Shown here: in pieces, positions 27,394 through 35,701 of the stretch | Numbering within the stretch: the first letter of the stretch is position 1 | Layout of the letters: each line of letters opens with the position of its first letter | From: Flagellimonas allohymeniacidonis | GTDB taxonomy: Bacteria > Bacteroidota > Bacteroidia > Flavobacteriales > Flavobacteriaceae | DNA length: 64,000 nucleotides | NCBI RefSeq assembly: GCF_004296335.1 | Contig: NZ_SGIU01000001.1 | Location: 1,527,290-1,591,289, forward strand | Reading direction: 5' to 3' | The notes under the pieces: model-generated | What the model saw: the letters and a program-made list of their open reading frames with translations, nothing else | Database searches by the model: none | Told to the model about the DNA's origin: nothing | Position numbers and translations under genes: made by a program

Positions 27394-29037
27394 ATGTTCG
27401 AATTAAAAAAAATCGATAGCCTGCCATTGGATACCAAGAGATTAAAAATCGACGATGTCGTATCGGTTTCGAAATTTCATCGAAGTGTTCGATTGACCGA
27501 TGATGCCGTCGTCCAAGATAAAATCGAAGCCTCCCGCAGGTACATATCCGATGCCGTAAACAAAGGGAAGCCCATTTACGGGGTGACCTCTGGTTTTGGG
27601 GGAATGGCCGATGTGGTCATCACTCCCGAGGAGGCTTATGCGCTCCAAGCCAATTTGGTACAGTACCATAAGGTAGGGGCGGGAAAACCATTGCCCAAAA
27701 AGGACGTAAGGGCTGCCATGCTCATTCGCGCAAAATCACATTTGCGGGGCGCCTCTGGAATTCGTTATGAGCTCATCAAGCGGCTGGAAATTTTCTTGAA
27801 CGAGGATGTCATCCCCATAGTTCCCGATCTGGGTTCCATTGGTGCAAGTGGCGACCTGACACCGTTGGCCTATATTACCGGTTGCATAACCGGGTTGAGC
27901 GATTCCTTCCAAGTGGAAATGCGTGGAAAAAAAATACCGGCAACGGAAGCACTGCAAACTTTGAACCTGGAAACCTTGGTACTGGAGCCCAAGGAAGGGC
28001 TGGCCATGATGAACGGCACATCGGTGATGACCGGAATTGCCGCCAATCTCATTCATGATACCGATGCCATATTAAAATTGACCCTTGGTGCCCATGCCCT
28101 ATTTGCGCAGGGCCTCCATGCCACCAACCAATCCTTTCATCCATTTATCCATCAGTGCAAACCACACCTGGGCCAAAAATGGGTGGCATCAGAGATGATT
28201 CGCCTCTTGAAAGATTCGGGCCTTATCCGCCATGAATTGGATGGCTCGCATGACTACCGGGGTTCGGAACCAATACAGGATAGGTATTCCCTGCGTTGCC
28301 TTCCCCAATTCCTTTCTCCCATCTTAGAAGGAATACAAAGCATTAAAAAACAGATTGAGGTGGAATTGAATTCCACAACGGACAATCCACTGATCGACGC
28401 AGAAAACCAGGTAAGCTATCACGGGGGTAATTTCTTGGGGCAGCATATCGGTGTGGCCATGGACCAACTTCGTTATTACAATGCATTGCTCAGCAAACAC
28501 CTGGACGCACAGATCTCCCTTTTGGTAGCACCAGAATTCAATAATGGGCTTTCAGCTTCCTTAAAGGGCAACGGGAACAAGTCCATCAATATGGGCATGA
28601 AGGGCCTACAAATCACTTCCAATTCCATTATGCCCTTGATCGGTTTTTATGGCAATTCCATTGCCGACAGGTTTCCAACGCATGCCGAACAGTTCAATCA
28701 AAACATCAACAGTCAAGGCTTTGGATCGGCCAATCTCACCCGTGAATCCAATTATCTGATGCAACAGTATCTGTCCACCGCATTACTTTTTGGCATTCAG
28801 GCAGTGGACCTTCGCACCAAAAGCCTATTTGGGCACTATGACGCTTCGAGGTACTTATCCGGACCGACCAGGGCACTTTATCTCTCCATCAAAAAACTTT
28901 TGGGAACACAGCCCTCCGAAGAACGCCCATTCCTATGGGATGATAGCGACAGGTCCCTTGATCTGGACATCGAACATCTTTTTACGGCCATTAAGGAAAA
29001 TGGCCCGGTCACGGAAAGTATCAACGGCCATTTATAA
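27394..29037 (+). CDS. MIO-type aromatic amino acid ammonia-lyase (cyanobacterial PAL-like; possibly TAL)
   Basis: A 547-residue enzyme that eliminates ammonia from an aromatic amino acid to give a cinnamate. The MIO-forming triad Ala-Ser-Gly is at 151-153 in GSIGASGDLTPL; the catalytic-loop Tyr62 is in YGVTSGFGG. Long stretches read like Anabaena PAL as I remember it (RAKSHLRGASGIR, KEGLAMMNGTSVMTGIAAN, NQSFHPFIH, QDRYSLRCLPQ, YHGGNFLGQ, HAEQFNQNINSQ). The specificity pair that is Phe-Leu in that PAL is Tyr91-His92 here. Tyrosine ammonia-lyases also put His in this neighbourhood. The ATG at 27394 is preferred over TTG 27367. The phenolic acid decarboxylase 38 bases downstream argues for tyrosine or DOPA as substrate. 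Histidase is unlikely given the PAL-like body. Confidence 0.85.
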   Translation: MFELKKIDSLPLDTKRLKIDDVVSVSKFHRSVRLTDDAVVQDKIEASRRYISDAVNKGKPIYGVTSGFGGMADVVITPEEAYALQANLVQYHKVGAGKPLPKKDVRAAMLIRAKSHLRGASGIRYELIKRLEIFLNEDVIPIVPDLGSIGASGDLTPLAYITGCITGLSDSFQVEMRGKKIPATEALQTLNLETLVLEPKEGLAMMNGTSVMTGIAANLIHDTDAILKLTLGAHALFAQGLHATNQSFHPFIHQCKPHLGQKWVASEMIRLLKDSGLIRHELDGSHDYRGSEPIQDRYSLRCLPQFLSPILEGIQSIKKQIEVELNSTTDNPLIDAENQVSYHGGNFLGQHIGVAMDQLRYYNALLSKHLDAQISLLVAPEFNNGLSASLKGNGNKSINMGMKGLQITSNSIMPLIGFYGNSIADRFPTHAEQFNQNINSQGFGSANLTRESNYLMQQYLSTALLFGIQAVDLRTKSLFGHYDASRYLSGPTRALYLSIKKLLGTQPSEERPFLWDDSDRSLDLDIEHLFTAIKENGPVTESINGHL

Positions 29038-29075
29038 TTTCAAATTAACAGTAGTAACACCGAAAAAACAGTATT

Positions 29076-29585
29076 ATGAACAATGACCTATCTAAGTTTA
29101 CGGGATGTCACTTCCTGTACCAATACGCAAATGGATGGTGCTATGAGATGTACATAAAAAATGAGAAAACCATTGACTACAGGATCCATAGCGGAATCGT
29201 GGCCGGGCGATGGGTCAAGGACCAACACGCCCTGATCAACAGGATTGCCGATAATGTCTTTAAGTTCTCTTGGGATGAACCCACCGGGACCTTTGTAAGT
29301 ATTACCATCAATCTTGAAGTTTATATCCTCCATGGTACGGTGGCCTTTCCCAAATGGATCATCGACCACCCGGAAAAAACGGTCTGTTTTCAGAACGACC
29401 ATTTGGCGCTCATGCGCTCCCATAGGGACAAGGGCCCTACCTATGACAAGACCCTGGAAGATAATTTCGCCAAGCTCTATTTCTTCCGAAATGCAGGCAA
29501 AAACAATGAATCGGTTATTGATTGTCCGATTGGGGATTTACCGAAAGACTACCCGTTCAATCTCAAGGGAAAAGTTCTTTTATAG
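29076..29585 (+). CDS. padC: Phenolic acid decarboxylase
   Basis: A 169-residue lipocalin-like beta-barrel enzyme that decarboxylates p-coumarate, caffeate or ferulate to the 4-vinylphenol without cofactor. All four residues known from Bacillus subtilis PadC are present with a constant +4 offset: Tyr15, Tyr17, Arg45 and Glu68. Family strings TIDYRIHSG, AGRWVKDQ, FSWDEPTGT, FPKWIIDHPE and VCFQNDH are obvious. It is the last gene of the operon after the ammonia-lyase (38-base gap) and converges on a DinB-like gene. The Bacillus gene is usually induced by phenolic acids through PadR; no PadR is seen here, so control must differ. Confidence 0.95.
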   Translation: MNNDLSKFTGCHFLYQYANGWCYEMYIKNEKTIDYRIHSGIVAGRWVKDQHALINRIADNVFKFSWDEPTGTFVSITINLEVYILHGTVAFPKWIIDHPEKTVCFQNDHLALMRSHRDKGPTYDKTLEDNFAKLYFFRNAGKNNESVIDCPIGDLPKDYPFNLKGKVLL

Positions 29586-29631
29586 GGAGATAGTTCAATC
29601 CCACTATCGGGTTTGCGCATCAACCTTATGG

Positions 29632-30168
29632 TCAGCGTATCGCTTCCAAGGTCCTTTTGGCCTGTTCCAAATGTCTGCGCTCGTGGGCCAAAATGATTTC
29701 AAATGCCATACCCAATGTATAAACGATTTTAGGATTTCCTGGAGAGGGGATGACCACTTTTTCATGAACCAGGTCCATGGCATTGGCCCTCATGATTTTC
29801 AAATCGGACTGATGCTTTATAAATCTGTCCAAAATTCCCTTCTCGGATGCCCCAGAACCCGGTCGCCAGACCTTAAAGGTCCTTAGTTTCCTCTTATTGT
29901 CCGATTGTACGGCATTCAGCACCCTACGGCCAAAAAAGTCAACCGCAAAGTCAAATCGGGCGTACGGAGGTAACTTACAGGTACCTTGCCTGACAGACCT
30001 AATGACCAGGGCATAGGATTCATTGGTGACAATCAAGTGCTCTATGTTCTGGGCTATACTCCATGTATGGATATTGGGCTGGCAGTTCATATAGTCCAAC
30101 CCCAAATTGTCAAAGTATTGTTCGAACTCTTGGGTTATTTTATCTATTCTTGCATTCCAAGCTCCCAT
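29632..30168 (-). CDS. DinB-like/DUF664-type protein
   Basis: A 178-residue protein starting at MGAWNARIDKITQEF (ATG 30168). It has the DinB-superfamily layout: a first helix with LD..NCQPNIHTWSIAQNIEHLIVTNESY (the metal-site His of motif WSxxQxxxHL) and a C-terminal EIILAHERRHLEQAKR with paired His. The longer open frame to 30357 overlaps the lipoprotein gene and is not used. These proteins often bind a divalent metal and act in thiol transfer (for example with bacillithiol); the role here is unknown. Confidence 0.7.
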   Translation of the reverse strand: MGAWNARIDKITQEFEQYFDNLGLDYMNCQPNIHTWSIAQNIEHLIVTNESYALVIRSVRQGTCKLPPYARFDFAVDFFGRRVLNAVQSDNKRKLRTFKVWRPGSGASEKGILDRFIKHQSDLKIMRANAMDLVHEKVVIPSPGNPKIVYTLGMAFEIILAHERRHLEQAKRTLEAIR

Positions 30169-30220
30169 AACCAATTTGATTTTTGTTGCCTCGATAAAAG
30201 GTGTCCAGATGAAATAGGAC

Positions 30221-30640
30221 CTATTCCTCGAGCATATATTCCAAACCCGGACCGTCACAACTTTCCCAGGTCCCGATAAGTTTACGATCTGATGTGAACA
30301 GCAGCAATTCAACCGGGTTCGGAAAACAATTGCCAATGATCTTATGATCGGACTCATGGGTAAACTGCATGTACCTAAAATTATCGCCTATGACGACATC
30401 GTATTCTCCATTGGATTGACTACGTCCACCGTCCTGGAGCCTGGTCTTGACAAAAGTGCCATCGGCCATCAAAACATATTCCTCCTGCCAGTCCATATCG
30501 TCACCCGTTTTCTCGTCCATAGGCATTTGTCCCGTCATTTTTACCAAAGTCCATTCTTGGTAGATTCCATCAAAAAGTTCCTCTTCTTCACATGACATTA
30601 CCAAGGAAAATGCCAATACTGTTACTGTAAATAATCTCAT
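30221..30640 (-). CDS. Small lipoprotein of unknown function
   Basis: A 139-residue protein. Signal peptide with lipobox LVMSC (Cys17), an acidic patch (EEEELFDG), then a lipocalin-like beta domain (WTLVKMTGQMPMDE..., LMADGTFVKTRLQDGG, GTWESC). The pattern fits the flavobacterial lipocalin-like lipoproteins, but no substrate can be named. It is followed by the DinB-like gene on the same strand at 52 bases. Confidence 0.65.
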   Translation of the reverse strand: MRLFTVTVLAFSLVMSCEEEELFDGIYQEWTLVKMTGQMPMDEKTGDDMDWQEEYVLMADGTFVKTRLQDGGRSQSNGEYDVVIGDNFRYMQFTHESDHKIIGNCFPNPVELLLFTSDRKLIGTWESCDGPGLEYMLEE

Positions 30641-31006
30641 GACTCTTTATTGTTCATTTAAAGGGAGGCCATTGGCCTGATTCACGTTTTATCCTTTCTT
30701 TTTTGAAAAATGGATACATCTATCTACATACGCCCCGTTTTGCAATCGATGATCGCCAAGAGGGGATCTAATCAAAAACAGGGGGCGGTTTTAAATCAAA
30801 GCCACCCCCTTAACATAACCAAAAACACCAACCACAATCAATGCCCTACCAATCATAAGGACTCTTAAACAACACAAATTCCCTTATCTATAACTCTAGA
30901 TATTCAAGTTGTCCAATGTTTGCGGGCACCATTGTGGGAGCGATCAAACATCAGCATCTCCGGCTATGGCACAGCATCAAAAAAAGACCGCAATGTCAAA
31001 TAACAA
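30641..31006. other. 366-base gap, no supported gene
   Basis: Leader region of the lipoprotein at 30640 and tail of the gene at 31007. No ORF with support and no strong hairpin was seen. Confidence 0.4.
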
Positions 31007-31705
31007 TCAGTTCTTAAATACAAAACCAAATTGTTCAACCACCGTCCCATCGGGACCCAACTCTTCTCCCCATGTTTTCCCATCCATGTGGTAGGATCCC
31101 ACGACATGCCATTCTTCCTCATTGGTAAGGGGGCAATCCTTAATATCCCCTATCATGGACAAATCTGCAGGTGTAGGGCTCAAAGCAGTGATATGGGCCT
31201 GTCCCGTTGGGGAGGCAATGAAAAAGTTATCTGATCCATCACCCTTTCCAACGGCCCCTATTCCTCTAATATTGAGCATATCCTGGGAAGGATCCGCACC
31301 ACCGTCATTAAAGGTTACATGCCATAAGGTATAAACACCATTGGGAACAAGACCGCTTAGGGTGACATCGATAAATACTCCATTGTTCTCACAGGTAACC
31401 TCAATTCTCCCGGTAACCGTACTAAAATCACCAAAGGTCATATGGTTCCCGTCCATATCGCGAATGGGTTCCTTGTCCCTGATTTCATAGATGACCTCGT
31501 CAGGAGATGTGGGCATTGCCCCCATATCATTTTCTATAAAAAAGGGCACCGTAATAACCTCTTCCAACACCTCTGAGACAGGGGGTTCTACCGGTAGTGG
31601 GTCTTCACCCCCATCATCGGAACAACTCAACACCAATAGGGCCAAGGATGCTGCGGCATAGAAAAGGCGCACATCATGTTTAAATCTAAATTTCACTCTT
31701 CTCAT
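31007..31705 (-). CDS. Lipoprotein with beta-sandwich-like domain
   Basis: A 232-residue protein. N-terminal basic leader, then hydrophobic core ending in lipobox LVLSC (Cys28), a low-complexity acidic/Pro linker (SDDGGEDPLPVEPPVSE) and a single domain (GRIEVTCENNGVFIDVTLSGLVPNGVYTLWHVTFN). The string SGLVPNGVYTLWH recalls surface-associated beta-sandwich domains of unknown function. It ends 21 bases before the downstream gene's region, so the two small genes may be expressed together with the OsmC-like gene behind it. Confidence 0.6.
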   Translation of the reverse strand: MRRVKFRFKHDVRLFYAAASLALLVLSCSDDGGEDPLPVEPPVSEVLEEVITVPFFIENDMGAMPTSPDEVIYEIRDKEPIRDMDGNHMTFGDFSTVTGRIEVTCENNGVFIDVTLSGLVPNGVYTLWHVTFNDGGADPSQDMLNIRGIGAVGKGDGSDNFFIASPTGQAHITALSPTPADLSMIGDIKDCPLTNEEEWHVVGSYHMDGKTWGEELGPDGTVVEQFGFVFKN

Positions 31706-31726
31706 ATCAATTTATTTAAAGGTTAA

Positions 31727-32278
31727 CTATATTCGAATCCGATTCCCAAGCCCATATTTCAACATATCGAACAATGGGGATTTCCTCGCCAAATACTTAA
31801 GTTCTTTGGCCTGTGCCTGGTTCAGTGCGCCATCAATTTCCAATTGCACCGCAATATCTTGATATCCGCTCCTGATGGAATCATCCAGACCCAAAAAGCC
31901 ACGCATGTCAAGCTCCCCTTCGATGATCACCCCAACCTTGGTGAGCGAAATTCCTCGAGAGGCCGCATGTATCAACAGGGTAGTGGTAATACTTATGGCC
32001 ATGTTTTCCAATACAGATTTTACCGGTCGCGACCATTCATTGCGACCAAGCTTCATATTGGGTCTTCGCGTGTTGACATATAGTAATTTGGCCATTTCGA
32101 AGTCTTCATAAAAACTGGATTGGTATATCTTGCATATATAGGCATGATGTCCAGAATTGCGCCATTGGGATTTTATCCCCAGGCGTAACTGCGCTGCTTT
32201 CGGATTCTCCGTGATTGTCTCTATTATCCGGGAAATTTCACTGAGATCGATGCTATTGATTAAACTTGGGTCTATCAT
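31727..32278 (-). CDS. OsmC-like protein without catalytic cysteines
   Basis: A 183-residue protein with the OsmC fold signature (VIIEGELDMRGFLGLDD, GYQDIAVQLEID, YLARKSPLFDML). OsmC/Ohr enzymes use two cysteines to reduce organic hydroperoxides. Here the first site reads LENMAISITTTLLIHAAS and the second RKSPLFDML, so both Cys are gone; the only Cys (49) lies elsewhere. It is likely not a peroxidase. It may bind a ligand or a lipid-like molecule. Confidence 0.75.
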   Translation of the reverse strand: MIDPSLINSIDLSEISRIIETITENPKAAQLRLGIKSQWRNSGHHAYICKIYQSSFYEDFEMAKLLYVNTRRPNMKLGRNEWSRPVKSVLENMAISITTTLLIHAASRGISLTKVGVIIEGELDMRGFLGLDDSIRSGYQDIAVQLEIDGALNQAQAKELKYLARKSPLFDMLKYGLGNRIRI

Positions 32279-32624
32279 GTTTACTGAACTTCAATCGTGT
32301 AACCGTCCCTAAAAGAACTTCAATTAATATGGGTACAAATTTATTCCGGCCATCTTTGGGTATAATCAGGGGGATTACCCATATTTTAGGTGCCAATACC
32401 TAATTTGTAAAGCTTGGTTGTGTCCCATTGATGGAGCATTTGGATACTGCCGCCCGAGGTATATGGGCCGGAAAGCGCTTTTTTCGGTTGGGTTTGGAAA
32501 TGGCAGGAAACAACCATCCCACTACCCCGGATAGTCTTTCGTCATTGCGACCGAATACAAAATCGACCAACAAAGGATTTCGTGCCTAGGCCCGGGTAGC
32601 CTGGTCCCCTTAAATAGAAAATAC
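32279..32624. other. 346-base gap, no supported gene
   Basis: Upstream region of the OsmC-like gene and downstream region of the LAL regulator. I see no ORF or strong structure. Confidence 0.4.
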
Positions 32625-35225
32625 CTACAGGATTCCTTTCTCCATGGCCAACGAGACGGCCTTCCCCCTATTTTCCGCATGAAGTTTTAACAAAATGGCG
32701 GAGACGTGATGGTCCACGGTTTTCGGAGATATAAAAAGTCGATCTGCAATCTCGGCATTGGTCAGGCCCTCTTTCAAAAGCCCCAATATTTCCAATTGAC
32801 GATTGGTCAGTTGTTCTGGGTTGGTAAGGGTACTGGAGCGTTTTCCCCTGGGCACATGTTTCATTCCCCTTTCCCTAAGGTCTTTTTTGATACGCGCGGA
32901 GGTCGCATGGGCACCGAGGTCTTCAAGGATGGTAAAGGCTTCGCGGACTTCTTCGATGCCACCCTCTGAAAGGGACATGGCCCTATAGTACGGTATTCCC
33001 AAAGCGCCCCATTGCTTAGCGGCCTTTTTCCATGACCCTTTGCAGTCACTTTTGAACGGTTCGACAAGGGCCTTGCCCTTTAAAGGAGGCAATGCCCTTT
33101 TCTTTAACCAAAAACCCAACAGGCTATCAAACCAAATACTTTTACAGTTCTGGGTCAGATCAAGGGCATAGCTTATGACCGACCGATCGGGAAATGCCTC
33201 CCCATTGATCCACTCGTATTCGAGAATCAGTCCGGCCATGGGGATCACAAACTGATACTCTTTGGTCTCCATTGCCAATCGGCTGCCTTCCAAAAGGAAC
33301 TCCATGGCATCCGGGCTCCCGATTCTGGTGCTTATCACCGACTTTGTGAGAATGGCCACAATGGTGCTATAAAACCTATCATGCGACACATTCAGGGCAG
33401 CCTCTGCCACTACCAATGCCCTGTCCCAATCCCCAATAAGTTGGTGGAACATGGACTCCAATGATTTCAGGTAGTTATAGAAGAAGTCCAAATCGTTTTC
33501 CCGAAAGTAGTTTTTGATTTCTCCAAAACTCTCCTCTGCCATGGACAGGTTGCCGCTAATGAGGTAATTGAAGTATAGGTTGGAATAGATTCTTCCTATT
33601 AGATCTTGGTCTTGCACCTCATGGGCCATTTTCAAAGAGTCGCCCAAAATTTTGAAGCCCTTCGAAGAGGACTCGATGGAATGGTGGATGTCCAATAGAC
33701 CCAAACTGGAGTAGGAAAAGGCCTGAATTTGCTTCTCCCCCAATTTTTGCGATAGCTTGTAGGCCTTTCTGTTCCATTCATAGGCTTCCTCCAACCGAAA
33801 GGAAAGCGCCCACAAATGTCCATACTGTACATAGGCATTGGCCAAATACGCTGTGGACGGCGCATATTTTTCCAATAGCTCAATTGCCTTGAACCCCTGC
33901 TCCAGCCCTTGCTCGCCAGCCCCACTGTACCAAAACAGCCTTGAACTTAGGGTATAGGCATTTCCCTCCCTGACATTGTCCAATGAACTCCATATCCGAA
34001 TGGCGGACCCTATGGCCTCCTTCCCTTCGTTCAACTGATTGGTAAGATAGCACTCATGGGAATACGCTTCCAAAAGACCGGCGTACTCCTTGGAACTGTT
34101 TTGAACACTGTTCTCTATGGCAATCTTATAGAGACTGGAGGCCTGAATATGCGCTCCCCATTTTGAAGCCTCTTCGGCGCCCAGGGGTGCATATTTTCGA
34201 ATGACATCCAGGTTCCTTGATTTTATGGCATGGTGCAGGACACTGGAAAAGTTGATCTCGTCCTGCGCCTCCTTTAAAAGTACCTGCAATATCTCTTTGT
34301 GCAAGCGTATCTTCTCCATGGGATATATGGATTCATAAATGGCCAGTCGTACCATTTCATGATTGAATCCCACATGGAATCCGTCGATTGCGAGCAATTC
34401 CCTACCGAGAAGGGCATCCATCAATACATCAATATTGCCCTTGGGGTCGATTTCATGTACAAGATCAATCCTTACCCTTTGTGGAAAAAAGGAGATCAAC
34501 CGTAGCAGGTTGTTCTCCTCAGGGGTTAAATTGTTCAGGCTCGATAGGATGGAGTCCTTTAGGTTTTCGGTGACTTCCAATTTTTGGTCCTTTAACAATT
34601 CAGACACAAAAAGCGGATTCCCTTGGGTAAGTGCATAAAGGCGCTCACCGGGAAGGTCATGCTCTTTGGCCAGGCGAACTACCATTGTTTTGCTCAGGGG
34701 GGCGATTCTAATCCGATAAAGTGTTCTTGGATGGAACTCCCCCAATATTTTGTAAAATGGATGTACGGTATCAAGCTCGGTATCCCGATGGGTAAGCAAC
34801 ATTAGACACCTGAATTGTCCTATTCGCCTACCCAAATATTTAATAAGGTCCAAGGTGGCTTCATCGGCCCAATGCACATCTTCAAAAACCAGGATTATGG
34901 GACGTTTTGACCTTAAGATCTCTTGTTTAAAGCTCTCAAAGATTATGGCCCTATTGCCATTGGCCAATATCTTAAGAAAGTCCTGTCGCAGATGGGAGGA
35001 CATGTCATAAATCGGGCCAAACGGCCTTGGTGTAAATAGGGATTCGCAGTATCCCTGGCAAATTTTAAAGGTATCGCGACATTCGTCAAGAAAGGCGTTG
35101 ACAAGTGAAGTCTTGCCGATTCCGGCCTCACCATAAATGCTCACCACCTTTCCTTGCCGATCAAGACATTCATTGGCATACCTTTGTAAGGTAGCCATTT
35201 CATCTTCCCTTTCAATAAGTTTCAT
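32625..35225 (-). CDS. LAL-type LuxR-family transcriptional regulator with AAA ATPase domain
   Basis: An 866-residue regulator. P-loop GEAGIGKTS is at 32-40 and Walker B ILVFEDVHWAD at about 109-119, followed by a helical TPR-like sensor region (about 330-760) and a C-terminal LuxR/GerE helix-turn-helix (LTNRQLEILGLLKEGLTNAE..., last 60 or so residues). LAL proteins (MalT type) bind a small inducer in the TPR region and activate nearby operons when ATP is bound. Neighbours are the OsmC-like gene behind it and the PLP decarboxylase before it, both on the same strand. Control of aromatic amino acid genes is an inference from location. Confidence 0.85.
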   Translation of the reverse strand: MKLIEREDEMATLQRYANECLDRQGKVVSIYGEAGIGKTSLVNAFLDECRDTFKICQGYCESLFTPRPFGPIYDMSSHLRQDFLKILANGNRAIIFESFKQEILRSKRPIILVFEDVHWADEATLDLIKYLGRRIGQFRCLMLLTHRDTELDTVHPFYKILGEFHPRTLYRIRIAPLSKTMVVRLAKEHDLPGERLYALTQGNPLFVSELLKDQKLEVTENLKDSILSSLNNLTPEENNLLRLISFFPQRVRIDLVHEIDPKGNIDVLMDALLGRELLAIDGFHVGFNHEMVRLAIYESIYPMEKIRLHKEILQVLLKEAQDEINFSSVLHHAIKSRNLDVIRKYAPLGAEEASKWGAHIQASSLYKIAIENSVQNSSKEYAGLLEAYSHECYLTNQLNEGKEAIGSAIRIWSSLDNVREGNAYTLSSRLFWYSGAGEQGLEQGFKAIELLEKYAPSTAYLANAYVQYGHLWALSFRLEEAYEWNRKAYKLSQKLGEKQIQAFSYSSLGLLDIHHSIESSSKGFKILGDSLKMAHEVQDQDLIGRIYSNLYFNYLISGNLSMAEESFGEIKNYFRENDLDFFYNYLKSLESMFHQLIGDWDRALVVAEAALNVSHDRFYSTIVAILTKSVISTRIGSPDAMEFLLEGSRLAMETKEYQFVIPMAGLILEYEWINGEAFPDRSVISYALDLTQNCKSIWFDSLLGFWLKKRALPPLKGKALVEPFKSDCKGSWKKAAKQWGALGIPYYRAMSLSEGGIEEVREAFTILEDLGAHATSARIKKDLRERGMKHVPRGKRSSTLTNPEQLTNRQLEILGLLKEGLTNAEIADRLFISPKTVDHHVSAILLKLHAENRGKAVSLAMEKGIL

Positions 35226-35701
35226 TTCAAAATATAAAATTCGGTTTTCCGACCCTGACCTAAGGTTGCCTCCAGCTTGGTATCTTGGTCACCCTTTTCC
35301 TGTTCGGCCCGCAATCCAAGCGAACCCATTGGGAATTAATCCGTCATTATTCTTCCGTCAAATGCACATTGCCTGTTCCGTATGATCTCATTCTTGAACT
35401 GGCATGGATCCTTATCATCTTCATAAAGTTAGCCAAAAAATGTACTTGAAAAGGCTCAAGGAACCGGAACACTCTCTAAAAACAAGATAGCTTTTCCCAC
35501 CAAGGACTTCCTTCCCGTACCATATTAATACAACCATTTATGCCCATTATATCGGACAGGGGAACAACATCACTTGTCTACCCAGCCTCACCTTTAAAAC
35601 AAACCATTTCCCGCATTTCCCGAACTTTTGGTTCAGGAAAGCTGACCAGGTTCTTCCATACCATGGCCACAACCCCATACCCCCTGCTTAGAACCGGACC
35701 G
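35226..35701. other. 476-base gap between LAL regulator and decarboxylase
   Basis: Non-coding by my reading. A minus-strand frame at 35578-35766 (FPEPKVREMREMVCFKGEAG) overlaps the decarboxylase end and is not supported. Nothing else is evident. Confidence 0.4.
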
